Positions 51,778 through 60,733 of a DNA stretch of 64,000 bases are shown here, in pieces. The DNA comes from G963677185 sp963677185 (GTDB lineage: Bacteria > Bacillota > Syntrophomonadia > Syntrophomonadales > Syntrophomonadaceae). The stretch spans positions 2,666,001-2,730,000 of the forward strand of contig OY781889.1 in the NCBI GenBank assembly GCA_963677185.1, read 5' to 3'. Under the pieces are notes generated by a model, which saw only the letters and a program-made list of their open reading frames with translations, had not been told where the DNA came from and did no database searches. The first letter of the stretch is position 1. Every line of letters begins with the position of its first letter. A program made the position numbers and the translations under genes.

Positions 51778-53862
51778 TTATCCGTTAACTAAAATTGAGA
51801 ATTCGGCGACTTTTCTGAATAATTGCGCTATCTGTTTGAGTAATCCCAGGCGATTAGCACGAACCTGCACATCGTCAACCATAACCATGACCGCTTCGAA
51901 GAATGTATCGGCTTCAGGCCGCATACTGGCCAGGCTCTTCAGCACGGCAGCATAATCGCGGCGCTGCAATAGCTCTTCTGATTTTTCGGCAACAGCTAAC
52001 AATTTTGCATACAGATCACCCTCGGCCGGATCGGCAAATAACTCCGGCCTTACTGCTGTATCATCCCATTTCTTGCTAAGGTTATTAGCCCGGTTGTAAG
52101 CAACCATGAGGTCTTCCAGCACTTCACCGCCGCGGGCATCCTGCAAAACCTGAATCCGGGTTATAATATCTTTTATATCGTTGCGGGATACTGCCAGCAC
52201 TGCATCTACTACATCAAAACCATAGCCCTGCTCTATTAACTGGCCTCTTAAACGCTGCATAATAAAATCAATGATCGCTTCCCGGCATGAATCCAGGTCT
52301 TCCAGGTGCGAATTGGCGCCAAACGAAGCATAAGCGCTGCCAATAATGTCTGATAAATCCATATTTACCGGCATTTGTGACAGAATCCCGATGATTCCAA
52401 ACGCATTGCGGCGAAGCGCATAGGGATCCTGGGCTCCACTGGGCCGCATGCCCACTGCAAAAAAGCCCGTAAGATTATCAAATTTTTCAGCCAGGGCCAG
52501 TAGGCAGCCGGTTTCAGTGGCCGGTATCTCTGCTCCGGTAGATCTCGGCATATAGAGCTCCATCAGGGCTTCGGCTACTTCCGGGTCTTCACCGGATTTT
52601 CGGGCGTAATAACGGCCCATTATTCCCTGGAGTTCAGGGAACTCGTAAACCATTGAACTTAATAAATCGGCTTTGCACAGCTCTGCCGCCCGGTCCAGTT
52701 TGACAGGATCACTGAATCCGCTCATCTGTCCCAGCTTTACCGCCAGTACTCTCATGCGCTCAACCTTGTCTTTCAGATTGCCCAGGCGGGCGTGAAACAT
52801 AACCCTTTCCAGTCCTTCATTCATGGCTTCCAGGGGTTTTTTCGTATCTTCTTTCCAGAAGAAGAGCGCATCCTCCAGGCGGGCGCGCAACACCCTCTCA
52901 TTTCCCGCAATTACGTTTTCCATGTATTCCGCCAGGCCATTGCGCACCGAAATAAAATTGGGCAGCAGCTTGCCGGAACCGTCAAAAACTGGAAAATATC
53001 GCTGGTTTTCAATCATGCTGGTGGTCAGCACTTCTACCGGTACATCTAAATAAGAAGGGCTGAACGTACCCGTGAATGCGGTGGGATATTCAACCAGGAA
53101 ATTAATTTCGGTTAAAAGCTCTTCGTTTTCGGCGACAAATCCTCCAGCCCGGGCTGCTTCCCCCTGAATCTGCTGCCAGATCATGGTTTCCCGCTCCCGG
53201 TGGTCAACTATTACATAGTTTTCTCTCATCAGTTCACGATAGGCTCCCGGTTCGGGTATGGAAACCGTTCCGGCACCTAGAAAACGGTGGCTCATACTGG
53301 TTCGGCCGCTGGCTACTCCTGCGATTTCGAAGCTGACCACGCTGCTGCCGAATAGTGCGACCAGCCAGCGGATCGGCCGGCCAAAACGCACCGGGTAATA
53401 AGCCCAGCGCATGGACTTGGGGAAGGGCAGGGCTAAAATCAGCTCAGGCAGCAGACTTTCCAGAACAATCTCGGCTGCCTGTCCGGGCACGGTTTTGATT
53501 GCATAAAGGTATTCGGTGCCATCACTGTCCTTGATTTCCAGATCGCCAACCGCAAGTCCCTGGGAACGGGCAAAACCTTCGGCAGCCCTGGTAGGTTTGC
53601 CTTCGGCATCGAATGCGGCAGCCTTTTTCGGCCCCCGGTTTTCTATCCTGGCTTCGGGCTGCTGTTCGGATAGCGATTCAACCTTCAATACCAGGCGGCG
53701 AGGGGTTCCGATGACATCCATCCCGGCATAATCCAGCCGCGCTTCAGCCAGCCTGGTCCGAGCCCTTTCTTTTAGATCATCCAATATAGCGGGCATATAC
53801 AAGGCGGGCATTTCCTCCACGCCTATTTCCAGCAGAAGGTCTCTTGTGTTGGAAGCGGCCAT
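51778..53862 (-). CDS. glyS: Glycine-tRNA ligase beta subunit
   Basis: 694 aa. DLLLEIGVEEMPALYM at the start and the FLVEYPTAFTGTFSPSYLDVP block at about 250 are GlyS signatures. It carries the tRNA-binding HD-like and anticodon-binding parts (VMVMVDDVQVRANRLGLL near the end). It assembles with the alpha subunit into the heterotetrameric enzyme that charges tRNA-Gly. The start overlaps the glyQ stop by one base (TAATG). Confidence 0.97.
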   Translation of the reverse strand: MAASNTRDLLLEIGVEEMPALYMPAILDDLKERARTRLAEARLDYAGMDVIGTPRRLVLKVESLSEQQPEARIENRGPKKAAAFDAEGKPTRAAEGFARSQGLAVGDLEIKDSDGTEYLYAIKTVPGQAAEIVLESLLPELILALPFPKSMRWAYYPVRFGRPIRWLVALFGSSVVSFEIAGVASGRTSMSHRFLGAGTVSIPEPGAYRELMRENYVIVDHRERETMIWQQIQGEAARAGGFVAENEELLTEINFLVEYPTAFTGTFSPSYLDVPVEVLTTSMIENQRYFPVFDGSGKLLPNFISVRNGLAEYMENVIAGNERVLRARLEDALFFWKEDTKKPLEAMNEGLERVMFHARLGNLKDKVERMRVLAVKLGQMSGFSDPVKLDRAAELCKADLLSSMVYEFPELQGIMGRYYARKSGEDPEVAEALMELYMPRSTGAEIPATETGCLLALAEKFDNLTGFFAVGMRPSGAQDPYALRRNAFGIIGILSQMPVNMDLSDIIGSAYASFGANSHLEDLDSCREAIIDFIMQRLRGQLIEQGYGFDVVDAVLAVSRNDIKDIITRIQVLQDARGGEVLEDLMVAYNRANNLSKKWDDTAVRPELFADPAEGDLYAKLLAVAEKSEELLQRRDYAAVLKSLASMRPEADTFFEAVMVMVDDVQVRANRLGLLKQIAQLFRKVAEFSILVNG

Positions 53863-54773
53863 TAATTGTCACCCTCCTTTGCCAGAACCTGAAGTCGCAG
53901 GTTCTCATCCTTGATTAGCGGGTAATTCAAGCGTTCGCGTTGTTCCATATAACCCTTGGCCACCATTCTGGCCAGGTTGCGAACCCGGCCAATGTATCCG
54001 GTGCGTTCGGTTACGCTGATTGCTCCTCTCGCATCCAGCAGGTTGAAAAGATGCGAACACTTCAAAACATAGTCATAGGCGGGCTGAACCAGTTGCCGTT
54101 CGCAAACCCTGGTGGCTTCCGCCTCGCACAGATTAAACATTTGTTTTAACGTATCAATATCTGAAACTTCAAAGTTATATACCGAATAGTCGATTTCATT
54201 CTGGAGATGAACGTCGCCATAGGTAATGCCATTTACCCATTCGACGTCAAAGATGCTGTTTACATTCTGAATGTACATGGCGATGCGTTCTATCCCATAG
54301 GTTATCTCGGCACATACAGGATAGCAATCGAAGCTGCCGCATTGTTGGAAATAGGTGAACTGGGTGCACTCCATGCCGTCCAGCCATACCTCCCAGCCCA
54401 GGCCCCAGGCTCCCAGCGTAGGCGATTCCCAGTTGTCCTCAACAAAACGAATATCGTGTTTCAGCGGATCTATGCCCAGCTCCTTCAGGCTGTCCAGGTA
54501 AAGCTCCAGTACATTATCCGGGGAGGGCTTTAGAATTACCTGGTACTGGTAGTAATGCTGCAAACGGTTGGGATTCTCCCCATAACGGCCGTCGGTGGGA
54601 CGGCGAGACGGCTCGACATAAGCTACATTAAATGGTTCGGGGCCGAGCGCACGCAAAAATGTTGCCGGATTCATGGTGCCAGCACCCTTTTCCACGTCGT
54701 AGGGCTGCTGAATTATGCATCCCTGCCGTCCCCAGAACTCATGCAGCTTGAGAATCATGTCCTGGAAGTTCAT
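53862..54773 (-). CDS. glyQ: Glycine-tRNA ligase alpha subunit
   Basis: 303 aa, the catalytic subunit of the alpha2beta2 class II enzyme. FQDMILKLHEFWGRQGCIIQQPYDVE at the start and AYVEPSRRPTDGRYGENPNRLQHYYQYQVILKPS carry the motif 2 region; GWEVWLDGMECTQFTYFQQ is the glycine pocket. A glycine T-box leader precedes it. Transcribed with glyS. Confidence 0.98.
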   Translation of the reverse strand: MNFQDMILKLHEFWGRQGCIIQQPYDVEKGAGTMNPATFLRALGPEPFNVAYVEPSRRPTDGRYGENPNRLQHYYQYQVILKPSPDNVLELYLDSLKELGIDPLKHDIRFVEDNWESPTLGAWGLGWEVWLDGMECTQFTYFQQCGSFDCYPVCAEITYGIERIAMYIQNVNSIFDVEWVNGITYGDVHLQNEIDYSVYNFEVSDIDTLKQMFNLCEAEATRVCERQLVQPAYDYVLKCSHLFNLLDARGAISVTERTGYIGRVRNLARMVAKGYMEQRERLNYPLIKDENLRLQVLAKEGDN

Positions 54774-54803
54774 ATATATACCTCCCTAATAATATGTTCA
54801 AAA

Positions 54804-55020
54804 ATAAAAAAAACCCGTGTCCTGCAAGGACGGGTTCTACCCGCGGTTCCACCCTGCTTAGCACGCAGCTCTCTCATTTATGGGGCTTTACTGGGCGCAG
54901 CCCTGCCGCGCTGTTCCTCCCAGGCTCCGAAGCGCCTTTCAGTTCGCTGCCCCGCCGGTTTCCAGCCTCCCGGCTCTCTGGTAAGGGCTTGTGCTTGCTT
55001 ACTTTTCTCCATCATCGCCA
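54804..55020 (-). ncRNA. T-box leader, glycine
   Basis: The minus-strand leader ends with the T-box AGGGTGGAACCGCG (54842-54855) followed by a terminator AACCCGTCC..GGACACGGGTT and a run of T (54804-54811). Stem I contains AGAGAGCC and GGAAACCGG blocks. GGC at 54934-54936 (in GAAAGGCGC) is a candidate specifier codon for glycine, but I cannot fold it fully by eye. Uncharged tRNA-Gly would pair with it and prevent termination ahead of glyQ. Confidence 0.92.
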
Positions 55021-55067
55021 ATATTTAATTGATGCGGCAATTCTGCCGGTGTGGTGCTTTGGGGCCG

Positions 55068-55604
55068 CTAAAACTTTTTAACCTTGAAACGGCTGACCTT
55101 TAATATCGCCAGAACCAGCATCGCTATCATGCTGACCAGTGCCATACTGGACGGCGACAGGCTGCTATGGTTCAGGATCAAGGCCAGGACAGCCGCCAGC
55201 GCACCTGCCAGTGTAATAGGAATACCTACAAAATAATCAGATATATTGAGAACATTGAAACGAGCCAGACGATATGCGCCACAGCAAATATAAAAAACCG
55301 CAATTGCCAGTCCAAACAAATTTAAACTGGTCTGGCTGATAGACATAACATATAAAAGCATTGCGGGAGCTACGCCAAATGATACCAGATCACACAGTGA
55401 ATCCAGTTCTTTGCCCATTTCGGATGCAGTGCCCAGCTTACGGGCTACCCGTCCATCCAGACCATCCGCGATTACCGCGATCAATATCAGCGTGGCTGAT
55501 AAGTCGTACTGACCGTTATATGTTAAAACCAGCGAAAGGGAACCGAATATTATGCTGGAAAGGGTTATCATGTTTGCGAATCGGTCGCTAACGAATCCTG
55601 GCAA
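55068..55604 (-). CDS. pssA: CDP-diacylglycerol-serine O-phosphatidyltransferase
   Basis: 178 aa, six or so helices. The CDP-alcohol phosphatidyltransferase motif is DGLDGRVARKLGTAS with the later ELDSLCD (D-G-x2-A-R..G-x3-D-x3-D) at about 50-75. It makes phosphatidylserine, the substrate of the decarboxylase encoded just upstream, whose gene overlaps by 17 bp. It lies about 50 bp beyond the T-box region. Confidence 0.93.
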   Translation of the reverse strand: MPGFVSDRFANMITLSSIIFGSLSLVLTYNGQYDLSATLILIAVIADGLDGRVARKLGTASEMGKELDSLCDLVSFGVAPAMLLYVMSISQTSLNLFGLAIAVFYICCGAYRLARFNVLNISDYFVGIPITLAGALAAVLALILNHSSLSPSSMALVSMIAMLVLAILKVSRFKVKKF

Positions 55605-56226
55605 CTATCGTCTCCCCGCCTCTCACTTTGTCGCCGGCTTTAACCAGCACCTCTGCATCCGGACTTATATATAGTTCTGTGCACGACCCGAAACGAATCA
55701 GGCCGAAGCGTTCACCGCGTGACAGCATGTCTCCCGGCTGTGTCCAGCATACCAGACGGCGGGCGATTAAGCCAGTTATCTGTACAATGAGGAGTTCTCC
55801 GAATGCGCTGTCCATTAACACGTAATTGCGCACATTAACCGACCCGGCTTCGTCCCGGCTGGCGACAAGGTACAGGCCGCCGGCGCGCTTGATTTCTTTT
55901 ACTTTCCCAGCAACTGGTGCCCGATTAACATGCACATTGAAAATGTTCAAAAAAATTCTAACACGAAGCATTTCCCTGTGCAAATACTCGTTTTCCTGAA
56001 CTGTAATTACGTCCATGACCCGTCCATCTGCCGGTGAAAGAAACTCGTTGTCCCCTCCGGGCATCGGACGTTCCGGATTGCGGAAAAACCAGACTGTGAA
56101 AAGCATCAACACCAGTGGGAATAACGCAGCCCATACATTCACTGCCCAATAAAATCCTACAGTTAATATAAGAAAGAAACCAATAAAGGGCCAGCCTTCT
56201 TTGGCGATGGGTTCATTGTGTTTCAA
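55588..56226 (-). CDS. psd: Phosphatidylserine decarboxylase proenzyme
   Basis: 212 aa from the TTG at 56226 (site AAGGCAGG); an ATG at 56313 would add 29 aa rich in Cys and is less likely. One membrane helix near the start (IGFFLILTVGFYWAVNVW), then HVNRAPVAGKVKEI and the self-cleavage site FGSCTE in place of LGST, giving the pyruvoyl group on Ser. It is of the short archaeal/Firmicute type. Converts phosphatidylserine to phosphatidylethanolamine. Overlaps pssA. Confidence 0.93.
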   Translation of the reverse strand: MKHNEPIAKEGWPFIGFFLILTVGFYWAVNVWAALFPLVLMLFTVWFFRNPERPMPGGDNEFLSPADGRVMDVITVQENEYLHREMLRVRIFLNIFNVHVNRAPVAGKVKEIKRAGGLYLVASRDEAGSVNVRNYVLMDSAFGELLIVQITGLIARRLVCWTQPGDMLSRGERFGLIRFGSCTELYISPDAEVLVKAGDKVRGGETIVARIR

Positions 56227-56335
56227 AGGTTTGACCTGCCTTGTTAATATTTGGATATTGCCCACGCTTAATGACTCGCCGCAATAATAGCACATCACAC
56301 CAGGGAATAACAATCATATTATTTCCCCTGGTTCG

Positions 56336-57085
56336 TCACTTGCCGCCCATGGCACGGCGGCAGGCTTGATCATGGGCAAAGGCCTCCATCCGGTTGTCCA
56401 GCGGCTGGTTCGAGTCAACTCCGTGGCTAGCCAGCATGGCAGCGATGAAAAAGTCTGCCAGGGCAGGATTCTTGGGCAACAAAGGACCATGCATATAACT
56501 GCCTACGAGGTTCTTGTATTTTAATCCCTCTCCCCCGTCCTTGCCGTTGTTCCCTGAACCTTTCAACACCCTGCCCAGAAACGCAAGCTTTTGGTCATTG
56601 AAATAGGTCCGGCCACCATGGTTTTCGAAACCCACCACGCTCTGAGCCTGGCCTCCGTTCTCCCATTCGATTACAATATTGCCAATTAAACGGCCTGATT
56701 CACCTTGCGTATAGTAGTTGAAAAATCCCAGGCCTTGCATATCATCACCTTGAATAGAGCGGTAATACTGGCCCAGAAGCTGATATCCCCCGCAGATAGC
56801 CAGCACCGGCAGGCCATCTTCAATGCCCTGCCATAGTTGTTCGGCTTTGCCAGCCAGGTCTTGATAGATAATATTTTGCTCCCGGTCTGAACCCCCGCCC
56901 AGAAACACCAGGTCGAAATCCTGCAAGGGCCGATTGTCTTTTAGATATACCGGCACAATCTGCACCCCGCAGCCGCGCCACTCCAGGCGCATCTTCAAGC
57001 ACCGCATATTGCCGCGGTCTCCGTACAAATTCAGCAGGTCCGGATACATGTGGGCTATTTTTAGCTCAAGCACGGCTCTTTTCAC
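56336..57085 (-). CDS. gatD: Lipid II glutamine amidotransferase subunit GatD
   Basis: 249 aa, CobB/CobQ-type class I glutaminase. PDLLNLYGDRGNM at the start is a family hallmark; the nucleophile is Cys in VLAICGGYQLLGQYY (about 96) and the His is in GSYMHGPLLPKNPALAD. It supplies ammonia to MurT for amidation of the D-glutamate in lipid II. The start overlaps the murT stop by about 20 bp. Confidence 0.95.
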   Translation of the reverse strand: MKRAVLELKIAHMYPDLLNLYGDRGNMRCLKMRLEWRGCGVQIVPVYLKDNRPLQDFDLVFLGGGSDREQNIIYQDLAGKAEQLWQGIEDGLPVLAICGGYQLLGQYYRSIQGDDMQGLGFFNYYTQGESGRLIGNIVIEWENGGQAQSVVGFENHGGRTYFNDQKLAFLGRVLKGSGNNGKDGGEGLKYKNLVGSYMHGPLLPKNPALADFFIAAMLASHGVDSNQPLDNRMEAFAHDQACRRAMGGK

Positions 57086-58454
57086 CTGCTTTCAGCGTGT
57101 TCTTCGATGATTTCTGAAGCCTCTGCAGAATGCGGCGGCAGGGAATAAGGGCTGTATAGGTGGACAAAATATAGGTAACTTCCGCCTCTTCCTCCAGAGC
57201 GGCCCTTATACCTTCCTCCAGGCTGCTGTTTTCGCATATGTTTTCTTCTGGAAAATCCGCGTATTTGATCCTTAAAGCCATGTCCCCACTGCGCTGCCCG
57301 GAACAAAATACTTTGCTGATGGCTGATTCCGGCAGGTTAATGTCTTCTATATCTGCATCCCATATCCAGGAAATATCGCGGCCATCCGCAGCATTATCGT
57401 TCAGGGCTACGAACAGGCTTTTGGCCCGGGGATCCTGGCACAGCATGGAGACCGTCTGGTTTAGACCGGTCGGATTTTTGACCAGGACAAAGACTGCCGG
57501 TCGCTCGCCAATTTCAAAGTGTTCCAGACGTCCGGCCCGGGGCTGGTAATTAAGAATGGCAGTGCGCACCTGTTCTTCCGGAATTCTCATTGTGCTGGCC
57601 AGAGCGGCAGCGGCTAAAATATTGTAGGCGTTATAGAAACCCTGGTAACTGCTTTCCAGCTGCATGTCGTTGACCTTCATGCTGATGCCTTCGTCCAGTC
57701 GCAGCCCGCTGGCCAGATAGCCGGGAACCGGATTGCTCCGCCCGCAGCCCGGGCACTGGTATTTGCCCAGCTGGGCATAATGAAAGCGCTGGTAGTCCAG
57801 GGCCTCGCCGCAACTCATGCAGTAGCGCCCCTCCCGGCTGTCGTCGCCACTAAAAACATCGTATTCGGTATTGGCAAATCCGTAATAACAGCATTTAGTT
57901 CCAGTGTATTCCTGAAAATCCATAATCAAGGGATCATCTGCATTTAGTACCAGCTGCACATCCTTGCCCTTTGCGGCATCTTTAATGAAGCCAATGGTGG
58001 TGTCCAGCTCACCGTAACGGTCCAACTGATCTCGAAAAAAATTGGTGACCAGCAAATATGACGCATCCAGCTCTTTTAAGAGCAAAGGCACATTGGCTTC
58101 ATCTGTTTCCAGGAGGGCATAATCGAAACGGTATTCCCGAAGCAGGCTGCTGCTTTTTATGAAGGCCGTGGTTATCCCGCCCACCATGTTGGCACCGGCC
58201 CGGTTGTGCACCACCCGGTAGCCGCCTTCCTTCAGAATGGCGGCAATCATGTTGGCAGTAGTGGTTTTGCCGTTGGTGCCGGTAACGATAATGATGTCCC
58301 GGTCAACGGAGGCGGCCAGTTCATGCAAAATGGGGCGGTATATGCGGCGGGCCAGGCGGCCGGGGAAATCTGTGCCCTGGTTGCCGGCCATGCGACTGGC
58401 TATAATAGCAGCCTTGCCGGCTGCGATAGAAAGCTTCTTAACGATATATGACAT
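57066..58454 (-). CDS. murT: Lipid II isoglutaminyl synthase subunit MurT
   Basis: 462 aa from the ATG at 58454 (GGTGAGG site). Mur-ligase fold: ATP-binding VTGTNGKTTTANM at about 60. It carries a zinc ribbon with CMSCGE and CPGCGRSNP at about 205-235 typical of MurT, and the C-terminal DUF1727 (RAGRLEHFEIG). With GatD it amidates lipid II. The pair is conserved in Gram-positive bacteria. Confidence 0.95.
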   Translation of the reverse strand: MSYIVKKLSIAAGKAAIIASRMAGNQGTDFPGRLARRIYRPILHELAASVDRDIIIVTGTNGKTTTANMIAAILKEGGYRVVHNRAGANMVGGITTAFIKSSSLLREYRFDYALLETDEANVPLLLKELDASYLLVTNFFRDQLDRYGELDTTIGFIKDAAKGKDVQLVLNADDPLIMDFQEYTGTKCCYYGFANTEYDVFSGDDSREGRYCMSCGEALDYQRFHYAQLGKYQCPGCGRSNPVPGYLASGLRLDEGISMKVNDMQLESSYQGFYNAYNILAAAALASTMRIPEEQVRTAILNYQPRAGRLEHFEIGERPAVFVLVKNPTGLNQTVSMLCQDPRAKSLFVALNDNAADGRDISWIWDADIEDINLPESAISKVFCSGQRSGDMALRIKYADFPEENICENSSLEEGIRAALEEEAEVTYILSTYTALIPCRRILQRLQKSSKNTLKAGEKSRA

Positions 58455-58507
58455 TAACCTCACCTTTATGGCATTTGATATTTAATCCTATTAACTGGCA
58501 GGAAACC

Positions 58508-58939
58508 TCAATGAGCCTGCAGTTGCTGCTGCACCAGGACAACAATCTCGGCGATGAAATCGCTTATCACCGGCATGTTCAGCAGCACCAGCTGCTGCAG
58601 CAAATATAAGCCAATGGCTCCCAGAAGGGCAAATCCCACCGCCATGCCAAAACCGCGGACCAATCCGATCAAAAAATTGGCCCATAACAAGCGTCGGGGA
58701 TGGTGAAGCATTTCCACATATTCAGCTATGCCCATCCTCTCCATATTTACCGCGATGCTATTGACCTTTTCGTTGATTTTTTCCAACTGATCAAGTTTTT
58801 GCACCAGCACTGCCAGTTCCGCAGATTCCTCTTCCTGGTGTTCGAATATCTTACCCCAGTAGTGTTTAACCTTCTGGCTGACACCTTCCTTATTATTGCT
58901 GGATTTTGCTGGTGGCTGCTTGTTTCCTGGTTTGTCCAC
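58508..58939 (-). CDS. DUF5665 membrane protein
   Basis: 143 aa from the GTG at 58939, behind TGGAGGAAAGA. The first 65 residues are polar and Lys/Glu-rich with a helical, perhaps coiled segment (ELAVLVQKLDQLEKINEKVN). Then EYVEMLHHPRRLLWANFLIGLVRG leads into a helix pair, matching the DUF5665 family of Gram-positive bacteria. Function unknown. Confidence 0.8.
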   Translation of the reverse strand: MDKPGNKQPPAKSSNNKEGVSQKVKHYWGKIFEHQEEESAELAVLVQKLDQLEKINEKVNSIAVNMERMGIAEYVEMLHHPRRLLWANFLIGLVRGFGMAVGFALLGAIGLYLLQQLVLLNMPVISDFIAEIVVLVQQQLQAH

Positions 58940-59019
58940 ACTCTTTCCTCCAGATTCTAACCTGGCTCCAGCCGCAACCGAAAGGCGTGATGCCAATTTT
59001 CCGAATTGTTTCCGCTGCT

Positions 59020-60387
59020 CTAATTGTTCAGGGAGTGTATAGGCGCCGGTATGCGGCCTTTGCGGTTTACAAACGCCCGGCCTGAAAAGGGATTCACCTT
59101 CATTATAGGAGCCGCTCCTAGCAGCCCGCCGAATTCAGCCCAGTCGCCTTCCTTTTTACCCGGAACCGGTATAATCCGGACTGCTGTGGTCTTGCGGTTT
59201 ATCATACCGATAGCCGCCTCGTCGGCAATAATCGCTGAAATGGTTTCGGCGGGAGTATCTCCCGGAATGGCTATCATATCCAGACCCACCGAACAAACAC
59301 AGGTCATGGCTTCAAGCTTCTCAATGTTAAGTGCGCCCATTTCAACCGCCCTGGTCATTCCCTGGTCCTCGCTGACCGGAATGAACGCTCCGGACAACCC
59401 GCCGACGTATGACGAAGCCATGGCCCCGCCCTTTTTCACGGCATCGTTCAACATGGCCAGAGCGGCAGTGGTGCCATGGGCTCCAGGCTGTTCCAGCCCC
59501 ATGGCCTGAAGAATTTCGGCTATGCTGTCTCCGCGGGCTGGGGTCGGAGCCAGTGAAAGATCGATTATCCCAAAAGGCACACCCAGCCTTTTCGATGCTT
59601 CGCGCCCTACCAGTTCTCCGCAACGGGTGATCTTAAAAGCAGTGTTTTTAATAAGGTTGGCCAGCTCTCCCAGGTCGGCTTCGGGGTATTCCCTGACGAC
59701 GCTCAATACCACACCCGGCCCGGATACTCCAATGTTGAGAACGGTTTCGGGCTCTCCCACTCCGTGGAAAGCACCAGCCATGAAGGGATTGTCTTCTACC
59801 GCATTGCAAAAAACCACCAGCTTGGCGCAACCCAGGCCGTCTCGGTCGGCTGAACGCGCTGCCGTATCTTTAATCACTCCGCCCATGGCATAAACAGCGT
59901 CCATATTGATGCCGGCCCTTGTGGAGCCTACATTAACGCTGGAACATACCCTTTCCGTCGATGACAATACCCGGGGAATGGCCTTTATCAACTCCTCATC
60001 CCCGCGGGTGAGCCCTTTGTGGACCAGGGCGGTAAATCCGCCCAGAAAGTTTACACCGGCTTCGGCAGCCGCCCTGTCTAGGAAACTGCCAACTATCACC
60101 ATGTCATCTGCAGAAAGGCTATTGGCCACAATAGAAATTGGGCTTACTGAAATCCTTTTATTTACTATTGGAATGCCGTATTCTTCTTCAATTTCTTCGC
60201 CGGTTTTGACCAGCCTTCCCGCTGCGTGCATTATCTTGTCATAGATCCTTTGTCCGCAGACCAGCCCGCTGTCCGCGCTGCAATCCATGATATTAATCCC
60301 CATGGTAATAGTGCGGATGTCGAGATTATGGCTGTTCAACATAAAAATAGTTTCGAGAATTTCATTTTTGCTAAATGGAAATGGCAT
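59020..60387 (-). CDS. PFL family protein (UPF0210)
   Basis: 455 aa from the ATG at 60387 (GAGGCTGG site); a longer frame to 60465 is not needed. Starts MPFPFSKNEILETIFML, with DIRTITMGINIMDCS and FLGGFTALVHKG, all typical of UPF0210. The family resembles a pyruvate formate-lyase-like fold by name only; no glycyl-radical motif. It is almost always encoded beside a UPF0237 ACT protein, as here, which may control it. Function not established. Confidence 0.92.
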   Translation of the reverse strand: MPFPFSKNEILETIFMLNSHNLDIRTITMGINIMDCSADSGLVCGQRIYDKIMHAAGRLVKTGEEIEEEYGIPIVNKRISVSPISIVANSLSADDMVIVGSFLDRAAAEAGVNFLGGFTALVHKGLTRGDEELIKAIPRVLSSTERVCSSVNVGSTRAGINMDAVYAMGGVIKDTAARSADRDGLGCAKLVVFCNAVEDNPFMAGAFHGVGEPETVLNIGVSGPGVVLSVVREYPEADLGELANLIKNTAFKITRCGELVGREASKRLGVPFGIIDLSLAPTPARGDSIAEILQAMGLEQPGAHGTTAALAMLNDAVKKGGAMASSYVGGLSGAFIPVSEDQGMTRAVEMGALNIEKLEAMTCVCSVGLDMIAIPGDTPAETISAIIADEAAIGMINRKTTAVRIIPVPGKKEGDWAEFGGLLGAAPIMKVNPFSGRAFVNRKGRIPAPIHSLNN

Positions 60388-60430
60388 GGGCCAGCCTCGT
60401 TTCTTCAGGTTGTTTAACCATTTTAACCCT

Positions 60431-60733
60431 CTATATCCGGTGCATGAATCGGAAAATATCCTCATGCTGTACGTTTATTTTCAATTCCAACTCTTCGCCT
60501 TTGCTTTCCAGCTTTTCGCGCAGTTCTTTCAGGCTGATAGCGCTTTGCGATATATCCGCCACCATCGCCATCGTATAAAATTCCTGCAAAATGGTCTGGC
60601 TGACGTCCAGAATGTTAATCCGGGCTTCGGCCAAAATGCTGGTAACCGCAGCCAGAATTCCAATGCGGTCATGTCCCAGCACGGTGATAATTACTCTCTT
60701 GCCTTCGGTTTGAGTATCAGGCCTGGATTCCAT
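60431..60733 (-). CDS. ACT-domain protein (UPF0237)
   Basis: 100 aa with a single ACT domain from VIITVLGHDRIGILAAVTSIL, then INILDVSQTILQEFYTMAMV, as in GcvR-like/UPF0237 proteins. ACT domains bind amino acids to control a partner. It is followed by the UPF0210 gene with a 43-bp gap and overlaps the ileS stop by 17 bp. An N-terminal head (MESRPDTQTEGKR) is extra. Confidence 0.92.
   Translation of the reverse strand: MESRPDTQTEGKRVIITVLGHDRIGILAAVTSILAEARINILDVSQTILQEFYTMAMVADISQSAISLKELREKLESKGEELELKINVQHEDIFRFMHRI

Noticed and set aside
54555..55081. Plus-strand ORFs over the glyQ leader
   Set aside because: They are the antisense of the T-box RNA and of glyQ.
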